Assembly: GCF_030272615.1 (NCBI RefSeq)
Contig: NC_081414.1
Span: 763,225,648-763,289,647, forward strand
Origin: Cryptomeria japonica
Taxonomy: Eukaryota > Streptophyta > Pinopsida > Cupressales > Cupressaceae
DNA length: 64,000 nt
Direction of reading: 5' to 3'
Below the pieces are notes generated by a model that saw only the letters and a program-made list of their open reading frames with translations, was not told where the DNA came from and did no database searches. Shown one piece after another: positions 44,573 through 56,913 of this stretch. The translations under genes and the position numbers were made by a program. Each line of letters opens with the position of its first letter. The stretch's first letter is position 1.

Positions 44573-45990
44573 TTAAGTGCTACCAGATGGTGGAAAAACT
44601 CCCATTTTTTGTCTCAAGTACTCAAAAGGACCCAATGGAAATGGCCTGGTGAATATGTCAACAATCTGCTCACCGGTGGGAACATATTCTTTCAGAACCT
44701 CCTTGTCTGCTACCTTCTCCCTCAAGAAGTGTTAATTGATTGCAATATGTTTTTTTCTTGAGTGCATTACTATATTATTGGAGATGTTTATTGCACTTGA
44801 GTTATCACACCGGATTGGAATAGGTTCCGGTATCTGCACCTGTATGTCTTTCAGCAGTAGCCCCTGTGATGTATTCTACCTCAGCAGTAGATAGTGACAC
44901 TGAATCTTACTTCTTACTATGCCATGATACTAACCGGTCTCCTAAATAGAAAGTACCTCCACTTGTACTTTTTTGGTCATCAATGCTTCCTACCCAATTT
45001 GCATCTATATAAGCCTGCAAAGAGAACTCTCCTTTCTTTGGATACCACAGAACATAGCTAAGAGTTCCTTGGAGATACCTAAAGATTCCTGTGAATGCAT
45101 TCAGGTGAGATTGTTTAGGAGAAGCTTGGAATCTTGCAACCATGCAACTAGCTTGTATCCGGTCTAGATGCTATTAATTATAACAAACTACCAATCATAG
45201 ACCTATACAGTGTTTGCCCAACTTTTAATGAGTCATCTAGTTTGCTCAACTTACAACCAGTAACCATGGGAGTACTTACCAGTTTGCAGTCCTCCACTTG
45301 AAATTTCTTCAGCATGTCTTTCATATACTTGATTTGGGAGATGAAAATTACTTTCTCCTTCTATGAGATATGCAAACCAAGAAAATAGGACAACTCACCC
45401 AACATGGATATCTCAAACTTTGTCTTCATTTGATTTGCAAGTTATTTGCACATGATGTCCTTGTCTCCACCAAAGATAATATCATCCACATACAACAACT
45501 ATGATCATGTGGTCACCATTTACCTTGACATATAAGTTGATGTCTGCATTTCCTTTTTAGAATCCTTGCTCCTTCAAGTATTTGTCGAACCGCGAATACC
45601 ATGCTTTGGGAGCCTGCTTCAAACCATATAGGGCTTTCTTTAACCGACACACAAAAATCTCATCCTCATGCAACAATTACCCCTCTGGTTATTCCATATA
45701 CACCTCTTCCTCAAGATTACCATTGAGAAAGGCAGATTTTAAATCCATCTGATACACTTTATATCCCTTATAGGCTGAGAAGGCTAAAAACATTCTTATT
45801 GCCTCCAATATAGAAACTGGTGCAAAGGTTTCTTCAGAATCAATACCTTTCACTTGCGCATATCCCATACAACCTAACCTTTCTTTATGTTGGAATATCT
45901 TACCTTCTTCATTCATCTTGTTCCAGTAGACCCATTTGGTATCTATGACATTCTTGTCAGCTAGTCTAGGAACAAGTTCCTAAGTCATAT
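44573..45990 (-). pseudogene. Copia A reverse transcriptase and RNase H
   Basis: The RT palm shows SEETFAPVSILEAIRMFLAF and KVYQMDLKSAFLNGNLEEEV (45840-45700). The active site YVDDIIFGGD is intact (YVDD at 45481-45492), but the frame just before it is shifted. RNase H pieces include FTGIFRYLQGTLSYVLWYPK, LQAYIDANWVGSIDDQKSTS and GGTFYLGDRLVSWHSKK (45120-44907). The end is IVDIFTRPFPLGPFEYLRQK with a TAA at 44573-44575. Multiple frameshifts and stops are present. Confidence 0.82.
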
Positions 45991-46216
45991 TTTTCTCAAT
46001 TTGTCTCAATTCTTCATCGATGGGATCTACCCACTTCTCACTTATTCATCCATGGCATACACCTTCATTCTTATCTCCTATGATCTATTCTTCCAGATGA
46101 TTCTTCTGCACATATCAGTTGGGGATTTTGTTTGGTGTATCTTCTACTGGTCCATTTTCAGATTGCTCTTCATTTTCCACATTTGACTCATCAATGTAGG
46201 GTGCAGGTGCAGATTG

Positions 46217-47116
46217 TCATCTATGTGAGTCTTCATCTATTCTCAAATGTACACTCTCAACCACTCTTCTCAATCTCTTGTTGTAGTATTTGTAGGCCTT
46301 ATTATTGGCCGAGTATCCCAAGAAAATTCCTTCATATTTCTGGGAATCAAAACTTCCCAAACCATTAGCATCCTTCTTGATGAAGCATTTACTTCCAAAC
46401 ACTCTGAAGTGTTTGAGTGATGGTTTCCTTTCATTCCATAACTCATAATGGGTCATTCTACTATTCACCCCTAAGTGAACCTGGTTTAAAGTGTAGATAA
46501 TAGTATGAACTACTTGTTTCCAGTATACATTTGGTATGTTGGCCTCATTCAACATTGGCCTAGCCATCTCCTTCACTATCCTATTTTTCCTTTCTACCAC
46601 CCCATTTTGTGGAGGTATCATTGCAGATGAATATTGTCTTCGAATTCCATGTTTTTCATAGTAGTCAACAAATCCTTTTGAAGAAAATTCTCCACCCTGG
46701 TCAGATCTTAAGCATTTTAACCAGTGTCCACTTTCATTTTCCACTATTTTCCTAAAATTTTTGGATCTCTCAAACGCTTGTGACTTGTCATGCAGGAAGG
46801 TTACCCAAGTCATTCTTGAGTAATCATCTATGAACAACATGAAATACCTTTCTCTAGCCAATTCTCTTGTCCTTGTTGGCCCACACAAGTCTGTATGTAT
46901 CAATTCCAAATGTCTTGAGGTGTTATATTTTTTTGTCTTAAAACTGACCTTTTCTTGCTTACCTCTAACACATTCATCACAAAATGTGCTTGTTGGGTTT
47001 ATGATCTGGGGTATGTTTCTCACATACCCGTTCTTTCTTATCTTAACCAAATTGTCAAAATTTACATGACCTAGTGTCCGGTGCCATAACCAACTTTCAT
47101 CAACCTGTCCCATCAT
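46217..47116 (-). pseudogene. Copia A integrase (intact 299-codon frame of a dead element)
   Basis: The frame opens in the gag-pre-integrase module with SWLWHRTLGHVNFDNLVKI, and CDECVRGKQ completes the HHCC finger. The core keeps all three acidic residues: FMLFIDDYSRMTWVTFL, LRSDQGGEFSSKGF and PPQNGVVERKNRIVKEM, with exactly 35 residues between the second Asp and the Glu. It continues through YELWNERKPSLKHFRVFGSK and EGIFLGYSANNKAYKYYN. This is the longest unbroken retroelement frame in the window. It is still part of a polyprotein broken on both sides, so it is unlikely to be expressed alone. Confidence 0.85.
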
Positions 47117-48435
47117 GCATTAGGACTCATAACATTCCTTCATATTGTAGACATTACCCTATATTCTCTTTCCTTCTGTTAACACTTGACGGGTACTCTG
47201 CTTCGTTATCTGGCAACTGATAGAGTCAAATGAGAACCTATACCCTTTGTCACACATCTGACATACAGTCAACAGATTATGCTTCAACCCTTCCACATAG
47301 TACACATCATGAACCTTGATCTTTCCATCAATATTCAGTTTACCCCGACCTTTGATTTTGATGGAGGAGTTGTCACCGAACCGGACTGAACCACCATTCC
47401 AATCATCAAGCTTGATGCTTTTTTCATATCTCCAGTCATGTGATTTGAGCAACCACTATCAACTACCCATAAATTCCTCCTTTTAGCATGTAGAGAAGTT
47501 TGCACAATCAGGGTAGACTCCGTCTTGTTTTCCTCCTTCTCTACCCAAACCGATTTCTCTTCTTTCTTTTCCTCTTTTGTCACTTTGTGTTCTGGTTTTG
47601 ATTCCAACCTTTCATCTTGTATAAATCTCTTTTGCTTGTCAGTTCTCAACTAACACTACCCTTCTATGTGACCAAAATTTTAACACATAGCATTTGACAT
47701 TAGCACCAAAAGATGTACTCAGTACATTCTTGTAGAACATTTGCATGTTACTCCTACATTCATAACTCTTGTGACCAAACTTATTGCAATTATAACACAT
47801 GATATTTTTACTTTGGAAAGTAGCAAAGGAGTTTCTACTTTCAAAACTAGGGTTGACATTCATTTTCCTATAATTTTCCACTCTATGACCAAACTTATTG
47901 CACCGATGATAATAACCATGAAAATTTGGTACATACCAGTTAGGTTATCTTGAACCTACAAATGACTACCTCATTGGGGTTCTTCCTTTCATCCTGCTAA
48001 CCCTTGTGAATCCTTCATGATCAATGCTTGCATTTCTCCTTCGATTTGCATGTTGGTGCATTGAGTATGGTCTCCAATTTATTGATTTAGCATAATGGTT
48101 TGTGTATCAGTTTCTAGCAACATCTGCATATATCTTTTTGTTGGTATCCTTGCCCACTATGAATGTCTTCTTCTCTTCACCTTCCTTTTTCGAAGTGAAT
48201 TGAATTTCCTTATCTAACATGTCTTTTATTTTTGAAGTTTGACCTTTTAGAAATCCTAAACCACTGGTATCTTTGGACTACTTCTATTTGCTCAGCATTT
48301 TGTCCAAGGCTTCAGTGCTACCTTCATACTTGCTTCTCACTTTTATTTCTTCCTGACTTTTCTCCAAGTCCTTTCAGAGTTTCACTATTTCTGCTTCTAG
48401 ATTATGGTGTTCTTTTTACTTGGATATGTATTAGT
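47117..48435 (-). pseudogene. Copia A gag C-terminal part and protease
   Basis: The protease site LWVVDSGCSNHMTGDMKK lies at about 47470-47420, with D-S-G intact. Upstream lies a zinc knuckle, CYNCNKFGHKSYEC (about 47800-47755), with ligands intact. An upstream partial knuckle, YYHRCNKFGHRVEN, has lost its first Cys to Tyr. The region stops at 48435, where element B begins. Gag resumes at 55590 on the other side. Confidence 0.8.
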
Positions 48436-49804
48436 TGATGAATAATGATGAATAATAGATACCCCAATAGGTACTAAGAGGGTGGGGGGTTGAATCAGTA
48501 CAAATAAAAACTCTCAACAACTTATCTAGCTAAAGCAATACCAACTGGTTATCACCATTACTGAACTTAACCATGGCAAAACCGGTCAAACATAGTAAGA
48601 CACTAGACACCATAAACTGATAAGTTTGAATACTTCAAATATGATCAATGTACAACATCAACTTTCACCCATAAACATATGCATATGGTACACTAGTAAT
48701 ACCATAACCTGTTAACTCTGCATGCAAGATCTTTCAACCAAATACTTCATAAACATCACATGAAAAATGTATAAAACATGACACATATATTTTTCACATG
48801 GAAACCCAAATGGGAAAAACCACGATGGGAATGAGTACCCACAAGATCGTTTTGAACTCTTTTGAAGCTTGCCCTGTTAGGAGCCTAGTTCGGTTAAAGA
48901 ATTTACAATAAGGTTATGTTAGGAACTAATCCTGTTAGAGAGCACCCAGTTAAGGGATGGTTATATACCCTGTTAAAGGTTACCTCACTAGAGGATTTAA
49001 AGAACTCAATGATCTTGAGTCACCTGGTTATAGGTTTTACAATAAGCCTATTAAAGCTACCCGATAAAGGGATTTTCCAACTGTTGCAATGGTTAAAAGA
49101 CAATAGGTAAAACTATGATTTGATAACAACACTACATGCCAAGGAAGATCCTTTTCGTATCATCCACTTTGCAATCACACTCTATAGTTTCCGTCTTTAC
49201 TGGTTTGGCAAGTATCAAGTATCTCTTCACTCGGATACACACACAACATTTGCCAACAAATTTTCAATACAAACATCATCGACCTTATAGGTAACATAAA
49301 GGTTGGTAGCATAAACCCTCAAACCTAAACATCTTAGGTTTACAACATAGGTAGTCTCATCCTGATTGTCCAAACATATTGCATAGAGAATTTACAATTT
49401 CAAATAGATCACAAGTCAATCTGCATCATTCATTCATCACCGCTCATGGGAATCAGTAACCCATCACATTTTCTTCTTATGCCATTAAGAAAAATAATCA
49501 TTCTCGAGGTAGACTTCAAATGTGGTCAATCTTCCCATGCCTCAATCCTTTATGCACTCAAAGTTGATGTGGCACATCGATCACAGAGTATCATTAATTC
49601 ATCATAGAAGCTGGATCGACAAGCCGATAACCATAGAGCTGAGACTACCAACCAGTAATCACACTTAGTGAAACCTCAACACCAGTTCATTGAATCTCCT
49701 CATACCTCTTCATACCGGTTCACTTGAACTTATTGACATCAATGACAACATACATTATCATCATATCAACATACCGATTCATCAAATGCCAATGATATCC
49801 AACA
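48436..49804 (-). repeat. Copia B 3' LTR
   Basis: It is 1369 bp. The polypurine tract follows at 49805-49816 (minus strand). The 8-bp inverted repeat AATGCCAA (49785-49792) with TTGGCATT (49815-49822) brackets the junction, as in element A. Confidence 0.92.
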
Positions 49805-50079
49805 ATCTCCCCCTTTGGCATTGATGGCAATACTCAATGTAATATTGCAATTAGAAACATCACAGACCAGTGTGTCTTTTTCATCAGATATCTTCTCCCC
49901 ATACATCTATTATATCTATATCTTCCTTATCTTCTCCCCCTTTGACAACAATACCAAAGTGGAGGCATAAGGTTCCAAAATCTACTATGCTACTCCCCCT
50001 AAGAAGTAGCATCCTTCAACACATCAATCCTGAAGGATTTGTAATTTGTAGTACTTGACTAATGTGGAGCATATATCTT

Positions 50080-51569
50080 TTAGTTGAATTCATGAAGGTG
50101 AAGAACCCCTAATTCACCTCTCAAATAGGTAAATGTAGTCTTCAGTAAGGGCTTAGTGAATATATCTGCTAGCTTCTCCTTACTGGAAACATGTTGTAAT
50201 ACAACCTCCTTATTCTGAACTCTCTCTCTCAAGAAATGATATTTAAGCTCAATGTGCTTAGTTCTAGCATACAATACCAGATTCTTGAAAATATCTATTG
50301 CACTTGTGTTGTCACAAAATATGTTCACTAGTTCTGATATAGGTACCTTAAAACCTTCCAATACATGCTTCATCCAAATTGCTTGAGTGCAGTTCATAAA
50401 TATTGCTACATATTCTGCTTCAGCTATAGATTGAGAAGTACAACTCTACTTCTTACTTGTCCATGATACTAATCTTCCACCGAGAAAGAACGCTCCACCA
50501 GTTGTGCTCTTCTAGTCATCGACATTGCCTCCCCAATTGAAATTAGTATATACCTTGAGAGTATAGTCACCATTATAAGGATACCACAATCCATAATCAA
50601 TTGTTCCTTTCAGATATCTAAGAATCCTTTTGACAGCTACCAAGTGGGATTCTCTTGGACGTTTCTGAAAATGAGCAACTATGCCCACTGCATGAGCAAT
50701 ATCCAGTCTACTGTGTACCACATAGTGCAGCTTACCGATCATTGACCGATACTCCTTTTCATTCACCAGTGCTGAATCATATTCCTTAGACAATTTACAA
50801 ATAGTCACCATCGGTGTACCAACCGGTTTACTTTCCTCCATGCCAAAAGTCTTCAATACATCTTTGACATACTTGGACTGGGTAATAAAGATACCCTCTT
50901 TCATTTGCTGAATCTATAACCCAATGAAGAACTTTATTTCTCCTATCAGAGACATCTCAAAATCTTTCTTCATTTCATCTGCAAACACATGACTCATTCT
51001 ATCATCTCCTCCAAAGATTATGTCATCAACAAACACTTCACAAATCAGAACCTGATCACCTTCTGATTTCAAGTAGATGTTGCTATCTTCACTTGTTCTT
51101 TAAAATCCAATATTCACAATATGAGAGTGTAGTATTTTATACCATGCCCTAGGTGCTTGTTTCAGTCCATATAGGGCTTTTTGTAATCTACACACCATGT
51201 CACTATCTTGTGATAAGGCAAACCCTTCTAGTTGCTCTATATACACTTCCTCTTCTAGGATTCCATTTAGAAAAGAAGACTTCACATCCATCTAATAAAC
51301 CTTAAATCCCTTAAATTCTGCAAATGCAAGTAGCATTCAAACACCTTCTAATCTAGCCATAGGAGAAAAAGTTTCTCCATAGTCTTCTCCTTCCTCCTGA
51401 GTGTATCCCTTGCATACAAGCCTTGCCTTATTTCTGACAACTGTGCCTTCTTCATCCAACTTATTTCTGAAGACCCATTTGGTACCTATGACATTTTTAT
51501 GTTCTGGTTTGGGAACCAAAGACCATGTTGCATTCTTTTCTATCTGGTCTAGCTCCTCTCCCATTGCTT
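50080..51569 (-). pseudogene. Copia B reverse transcriptase and RNase H
   Basis: RT begins [19 protein letters not shown] and [10 protein letters not shown]-like sequence (51560-51470). It continues with [16 protein letters not shown] and [20 protein letters not shown], then [20 protein letters not shown] (51290-51110). The active site is FVDDIIFGGDD (51022-51033), with both Asp residues intact. RNase H carries YRSMIGKLHYVVHSRLDIAH, IFCDNTSAIDI and ARTKHIELKYHFLRERV, and ends LADIFTKPLLKT at 50130. Stops at 51565, 51292 and 50505 and frameshifts break the gene. Confidence 0.85.
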
Positions 51570-51573
51570 TAAT

Positions 51574-52740
51574 CTAGTCTTCATCTATAAGAGCTTCTCT
51601 TGAAGTCTTGGGTTCTAATTGAAAAATCATGCAAGAGTTATCCTTGACTTTTCTTCTAGTGAGTATACCTACATCTTTATCTCCTATGATTTTCTTTGGA
51701 TCATGATGTAGCTTCACATATCTAGAAACAATTCTAGCCTGATCTGCTAGCTTTTCTTCTTCACTAACTTCTTCTTCTTCTATAGCTTCTATTGGTGCAG
51801 GAATGTTGAGATATTTACAAGTTTCTTTCTTAACAGCTTCCCAAAAGGCTATACCTGGTTCATCTTCCACTTCTTCACTGCATGTTTCCTCAGGTTTCTC
51901 AGGGGATTCATCAACCCTGACATTGATACTTTCAACAATCTTCATTGTTCTATTGTTGTAGCACTTGAGAGATTTTCTCTTAGTGGAATATCCTAGAAAT
52001 ATTCCTTCATCACATTTTGCATCAAATTTTCTCAAATGCTCACCTCTCTTGATATAACACTTGCTACCAAACACTTTAAAGTAACTCATAGTGGGAGTTT
52101 TCCCTATCCAATAGTCATAAGGGGTTTTATCTTTACCTTTCTTGATGAGTACCCGGTTCATAGTATAGAATGTTGTGCTCACTGCTTCTCTCCAAAAAGT
52201 GTGAGCAACCTTTCCTTGAATCAACATTGTTCTAGATGCTTCAACTATAGTCCTGTTATTTCTTTTTGCTATGCAATTTTGTTGAGGTGTCCTTGGGGAA
52301 GATAGCTACCTCTTAATACCATTGTCTTCATAGTACTTATTTAATTCATCAGAAGTGAATTCTCCTCCTTGATCAGTTCTCAGGCACTTTATCTTTTTAC
52401 CACTTTCTTTCTCTACTAATGCTCTGAAAGCTTTGAAATTTCCAAATGCTTCAGACTTGTCTTTCAAGAATGTGACCTACATCATTCTTGATTAGTCATC
52501 AGTAAGAATCATAAAATACCTATCTCCCTGAATACTTCTAGTTTTCATAGGACCACACAAATCAGTATGCACAAGATGGAGTAAATTTTCTACTGAGAAA
52601 GACTTACCTTTAAAAGTTGAGGAAGACATCTTCCCAAGTTGACATTCTCTACACAAAGAATTCTCAGGTTTGTTCAGCAACGGTAATCCTCTTACTGCCT
52701 TGACCTAACTAGCTTGAACAATGTTATCAAAGTTCATATG
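51574..52740 (-). pseudogene. Copia B integrase
   Basis: The finger end is SLCRECQLGKMSSSTFKGKS and the core start is LVHTDLCGPMKTRSIQGDRY, leading to MILTDD (52640-52495). The region with the third acidic residue reads TPQQNCIAKRNNRTIV, with Lys where the catalytic Glu belongs and Cys for the usual Gly. The C-terminal part (52227-51574) is an open 217-codon frame with FWREAVSTTFYTMNRV, SYFKVFGSKCYIKRGEHL and DEGIFLGYSTKRKSLKCYNN, leading into the acidic linker before RT. Confidence 0.85.
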
Positions 52741-52989
52741 ACAGAGTCTTCTATGCCATATCCAACTGCCATCAAACTTAGCCATTAGACACTGACTTAT
52801 CTTGGCATTCAACTGAAATAGGTTACCTCTGGTCTGCTTGCCAATGGGAATAAGTTCACCATTCTTCCCGCTTATACTACAGACTCCACCTTTGAATTCC
52901 TAAATTAGTCCTTTGTCATTCAACTGAGCAACACTCAACAGGTTATTATTAAGACCTTCTACTTAGTAGACATCATCTGCACTACTCTT

Positions 52990-54157
52990 TCCATTCAGTG
53001 AGATGGATCCTTTACCTTTTACCAAGCACGGTGCATCGTTGCCAAATCTGACAACACCTCCATCATTTCCTCCAGAGACAAAAAATTTCTTCAGTCACCA
53101 GTCATATGATGAGAACAACCACTATCAATTATCCACTAATTGGAGTTGTCAATGCGAGAGACAAGAGCTTTCTTGTTGGATACTTCTTCATTTATTGCTA
53201 CAAACACTATGTCTTCATTTTCTTCATCAGTGACACCTTCATCCACAACAACTAGGAAATATCTTTTGTTTCTTCCTTTATATTTTCTAAACCTCTCTAG
53301 TTTGTCCTTATTATGATTGTTAGGACAATTAACAACTATATGTCCTATCTTGTTGCAAGAAAAACATTTCAAAGGAATTTTACCTCTATACTTTCCAGTT
53401 CCCTTCGGAAGTGTTTTAGCAAGAAGGGCTTCGAACTCCATTAGAATATCTTCATCATCCATATCTTTGCATTATCTAGATTCATAGCTGGTACTAGTTT
53501 CTTTTCCTTTTCTAGATGGTATAGTAGATGCTTTAAAGGTTGACTCAGTCTTCTGAACACTACCATCATAGCTATTCAACTCATATGCAGTTAACTTTGC
53601 AATGATAGTGTCTAAGGATACCTTAGTTTTATCAATAGACCTTAGCTCCTGGATAGATGCTACTCTGATTGCATAGATTGGTAACAATGGGCTAAGAAAT
53701 TTGCTAACAATAGTGGCATCTTCAATAGTTCCACCAACGATTTTGATATCACCAACTATTGTCTTAATCCTAATACCATACTACTAAATGGTCTCACCCT
53801 CAACCATCCTCATGTCTTCAAAATTTCCTCTAAGTCTCTCTCTTCCTTAGCTTGCTTTACATTCTCATCACCACCATAAATGGTTTCTAGTGCTTCCCAT
53901 ACCTCCTTAGGAGTGTCTTTGTCTTGAACATTAGTGAGCTCAATATCGGACAGGCTGCTGATAAGAGCTTCCATAACTTGCCCATTTTCCCGAATTTCTC
54001 TTTTCTGATCATCAGTCAGAGTGCTAGTGGGAGTCGCAAAAGCATTCTCAATATAGTTCCAGTGTTGAGCACCCATACTCTTGATGTAAATATTCATTCT
54101 GTCCTTCCATATTTTAAAGTTATCTCTATTGAACTTAGGACCTTCCCTCTTCATCAT
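52990..54157 (-). pseudogene. Copia B gag and protease
   Basis: Gag opens at 54157 with MMKREGPKFNRDNFKIWKDR, the common start motif of this Copia group. The capsid continues with ALISSLSDIELTNVQDKDTP and EVWEALETIYGGDENVKQAK. Further on, ATSYESR-like sequence precedes a complete knuckle CFSCNKIGHIVVNC (about 53370-53330). Protease WIIDSGCSHHMTGD lies at about 53140-53095, with D-S-G intact. Stops and shifts occur at about 53808, 53690 and 53465. Confidence 0.83.
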
Positions 54158-54215
54158 TACAATAGGATATTTTACCTCAAGTTGTTAGGATTATATCAAC
54201 AAGGACATGGAGGCA

Positions 54216-54226
54216 CTCTGATACCT
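54216..54226 (-). other. Copia B primer binding site
   Basis: The minus strand reads AGGTATCAGAG, the initiator-Met site with its first base changed. It is separated from the 5' LTR by a 2-base AT. Confidence 0.75.
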
Positions 54227-54228
54227 AT

Positions 54229-55584
54229 TGATGAATAATGATGAAAAATAGATACCCCAATAGGTACTAAGAGGGGGGGGTGGGGTGAATCAGTATAGAT
54301 AAAAAATGTCAACAACTTATCTAGCTAAAGCAATACCAACTAGTTATCACCACTACTGAACTTAACCATGGCAATATTAGTCAAACATAGTAACACACTA
54401 GACACCATAAACTGATAAGTCCAAATACTTCAAATACAATCAACGTACAACATCAACTTTCACCCATAAACATATGCATATGGTATGCTAGTAATACCAT
54501 AACCTATTAACTCTGCATGCATGATCTTTCAACCAAATACTTCATAAACATCACATGAAAAATGCATAACACATGACACATAGGTTTTTCACATGGAAAA
54601 CCAAATGGGAATGAATACCCACAAGCTTGTTTCAAACTCTTTTGAAGGTTGCCTTATTAGGAGCCTAGTCCGGTTAAAGACTTTACAATAAGGTTATGTT
54701 AGGAATTGACCCTATTAGAGATCACCTAGTTAAGGGATGGCTATATACCATGTTAATGGTTAACTCTCTAGAGGATTTAAAGAGCTCAATGATCTTAAGT
54801 CACCTAGTTACAGATTTTACAATAATCCCGTTAAAGCTACCTGAAAAAGGGATTTTCCAACTGTTGCAATGGTTAAAAGACAATAGGTAAAACTATGATC
54901 TAATAACAGCACTACATGCCAAGGTAGATCCTTTTCATATCCTCTACTATGCAATCACACTTTGTAGTTTCCCTCTTTACTGGTCTAACAAGTATTGAGT
55001 ATCTCTTCACTTGGATACACACACAACATTTGTTAAGAACTTTTCAATACAAACATCATCGACCTTATAGGTAATAGAAAGGTCGATGTCATAAACCCTA
55101 AACCCTAAACATCTTAGGTTTATAACACAGGTAGTCTCATCCTAACCGTCCAAATATATTGCATATCGTATTTACAATTTCAAACATATCACAAGTCAAT
55201 CTTCATCGTTCATTCATCACCACTCATGGGAATGAGTAACCCATCATATTTTCTTCTTATTCCACTAAGAATAATAATGATTCCCGAGGTAGAATTCAAA
55301 CACAGTCGATCTTCCCATGCCTCAATCCTTTATGCACTCAAAGCTGATGTGGCACCTCGATCAGAGAGTATCATCAGTTCATCACATAAGCTGGATCGAC
55401 AAGCCGATAACCATAGAGCTAAGACTACCAACCCATAATCGCACTCAGTGAAACTCTGACACTAGTTGAATGAATCTCCTCATACCTCTTCATTCTAGTT
55501 CACTTGAACTTATTGACATCAATGAAAATATACATTATCATCATATCAACATACTAGTTCATCATATGCCAATGATATCCAACA
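54229..55584 (-). repeat. Copia B 5' LTR
   Basis: It is 1356 bp and collinear with 48436-49804, with many substitutions and short indels. One example is the loss of a GAAAAACCAC-like stretch near 54605. The G-run near the start (54275-54287) is longer than in the other LTR. Confidence 0.92.
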
Positions 55585-55589
55585 TTAGT

Positions 55590-56838
55590 GACTTCACACA
55601 TCCTCTTGGCCTCTTCCAATTGAAGTTTTAGATCTGCAAGTTTTTTGAGACTCTTCAAGAGATTGTTCCAACAACTCCTGTTCTTCAATTGCAGCCCTTT
55701 TTACCTTCTTCAACTCTCTTCTTGTTTTCTTTAGCTCATCTAAGGCACTATTGATTTCTTCTTCAAGATCTACTTCACCTTCTTTCTCTTCCTCTTTTGC
55801 TTCTTTAGGTACTAGTACCTCTTGAGCCATAAAGATATTTACTCTTATTTCATCATCATTGCAACAATCATTTAAGACACTTTCCTCATCTGTGGTATCA
55901 TCTTCGTGTGTGAACAGACTGTTGTGCTTCTGGTAGCCTTTCGTACCATGCCGATAGAGATTTTTCTTCCTATCCTTACTAAATGATCTACTACCTTTTG
56001 ATTTATCATCTTCATTCTTGTCACCATAAGGATATTTAGTAGCAAAATTTCCAATCGTTCCACAGTTGAAACATTTAATAGGAAGCTTGCCTTTTTATTT
56101 TCCTGAACCTCTCTTGAGTCTTTTGACAAAGTTTGTTGTGATGTCATCAGAGTCTTGACCAGTTGCATCATGGGTAGATTCTTCTTTTCCTTTTCTTGAT
56201 GTCTTGAATGCAACTTCTTTCTTCACAGCATCAGTACCAACAATCCTCATCTCATAAGAAGTTAGGGGGGCATATAACTCATCCATTGTGAAGACTTTCA
56301 GATCTTTTGCTTCTTCTATTGCCGAGACCTCTGTATCATACTCAGATGTAAGTGATCTAAGTACTTTCTTTACTACAATCTCATCTTTTATTTCTTCTCC
56401 AATCCCTCTAATGATGTTTGTTGTTTCATCAACCTTTCAGAGATAGTCAACAATCTTCTCTTCATCTTTCATCTTCAAGCCCTCAAGTTGTGCTCTCAAA
56501 GTCTACAACTTGGCTTCCTTGACTTTAGCATCAACTTCAAAAATCTTTTGCAACTTATCTAAGGTTTCCTTGGAAGAAGAACAAAGAATGACTTTAACAA
56601 ACTCATTATTAGACAACCTACTAAGAATGACATTCTTGGCTTTAGCATTATTCTCATATTCCTTCTTAAAATCTTGATTAGTAGGGGGATTATTAGGAAC
56701 TATATATACATTTACAGCCAACATCTATACATCACAACCTAGAGAGGACAAATAGGTTTCCATTCTTCTACTCCAAAAGGCATAGTTGATACCATTGAAC
56801 ATAGGAGCTTTTGAGGAGGTTGATTCATTTCTTGCCAT
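55590..56838 (-). pseudogene. Copia A gag N-terminal part
   Basis: The ATG at 56838 begins MARNESTSSKAPMFNGINYA, followed by FWSRRMETYLSSLG, the standard N-terminus of this Copia group. Later frames show LSRLSNNEFVKVILCSS, then MDELYAPLTSYEMRIVG. A zinc knuckle near 56075 reads CFNCGTIGNFATKY, where the His and last Cys are Asn and Tyr. A Glu/Lys-rich probable coiled coil, EEEINSALDELKKTRRELKK, lies at 55770-55710. The frame is then cut by the insertion of B at 55584 and resumes at 48435. Confidence 0.8.
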
Positions 56839-56900
56839 TGTGAACACTTGACAGGATCTACCCAATCTAGAGAATGCTTTTGATAAAATAGGGAACCTGA

Positions 56901-56911
56901 CTTTGATACCA
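56901..56911 (-). other. Copia A primer binding site
   Basis: The minus strand reads TGGTATCAAAG, the initiator-Met site with one G-to-A difference. It lies two bases (AT) from the 5' LTR. Confidence 0.8.
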
Positions 56912-56913
56912 AT

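Larger units (their letters stand above)
48436..55584 (-). mobile_element. Ty1/Copia LTR retrotransposon B, nested in element A
   Basis: LTRs of 1369 bp (48436-49804) and 1356 bp (54229-55584) start TGATGAATAATGATGAA and end GATATCCAACA. The target duplication TTAGT is exact (48431-48435 and 55585-55589). A primer site AGGTATCAGAG (one mismatch) and the polypurine tract AAAGGGGGAGAT border the LTRs on the minus strand. All Copia domains are present but broken. Insertion into the gag of A shows that B arrived later. Confidence 0.93.
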
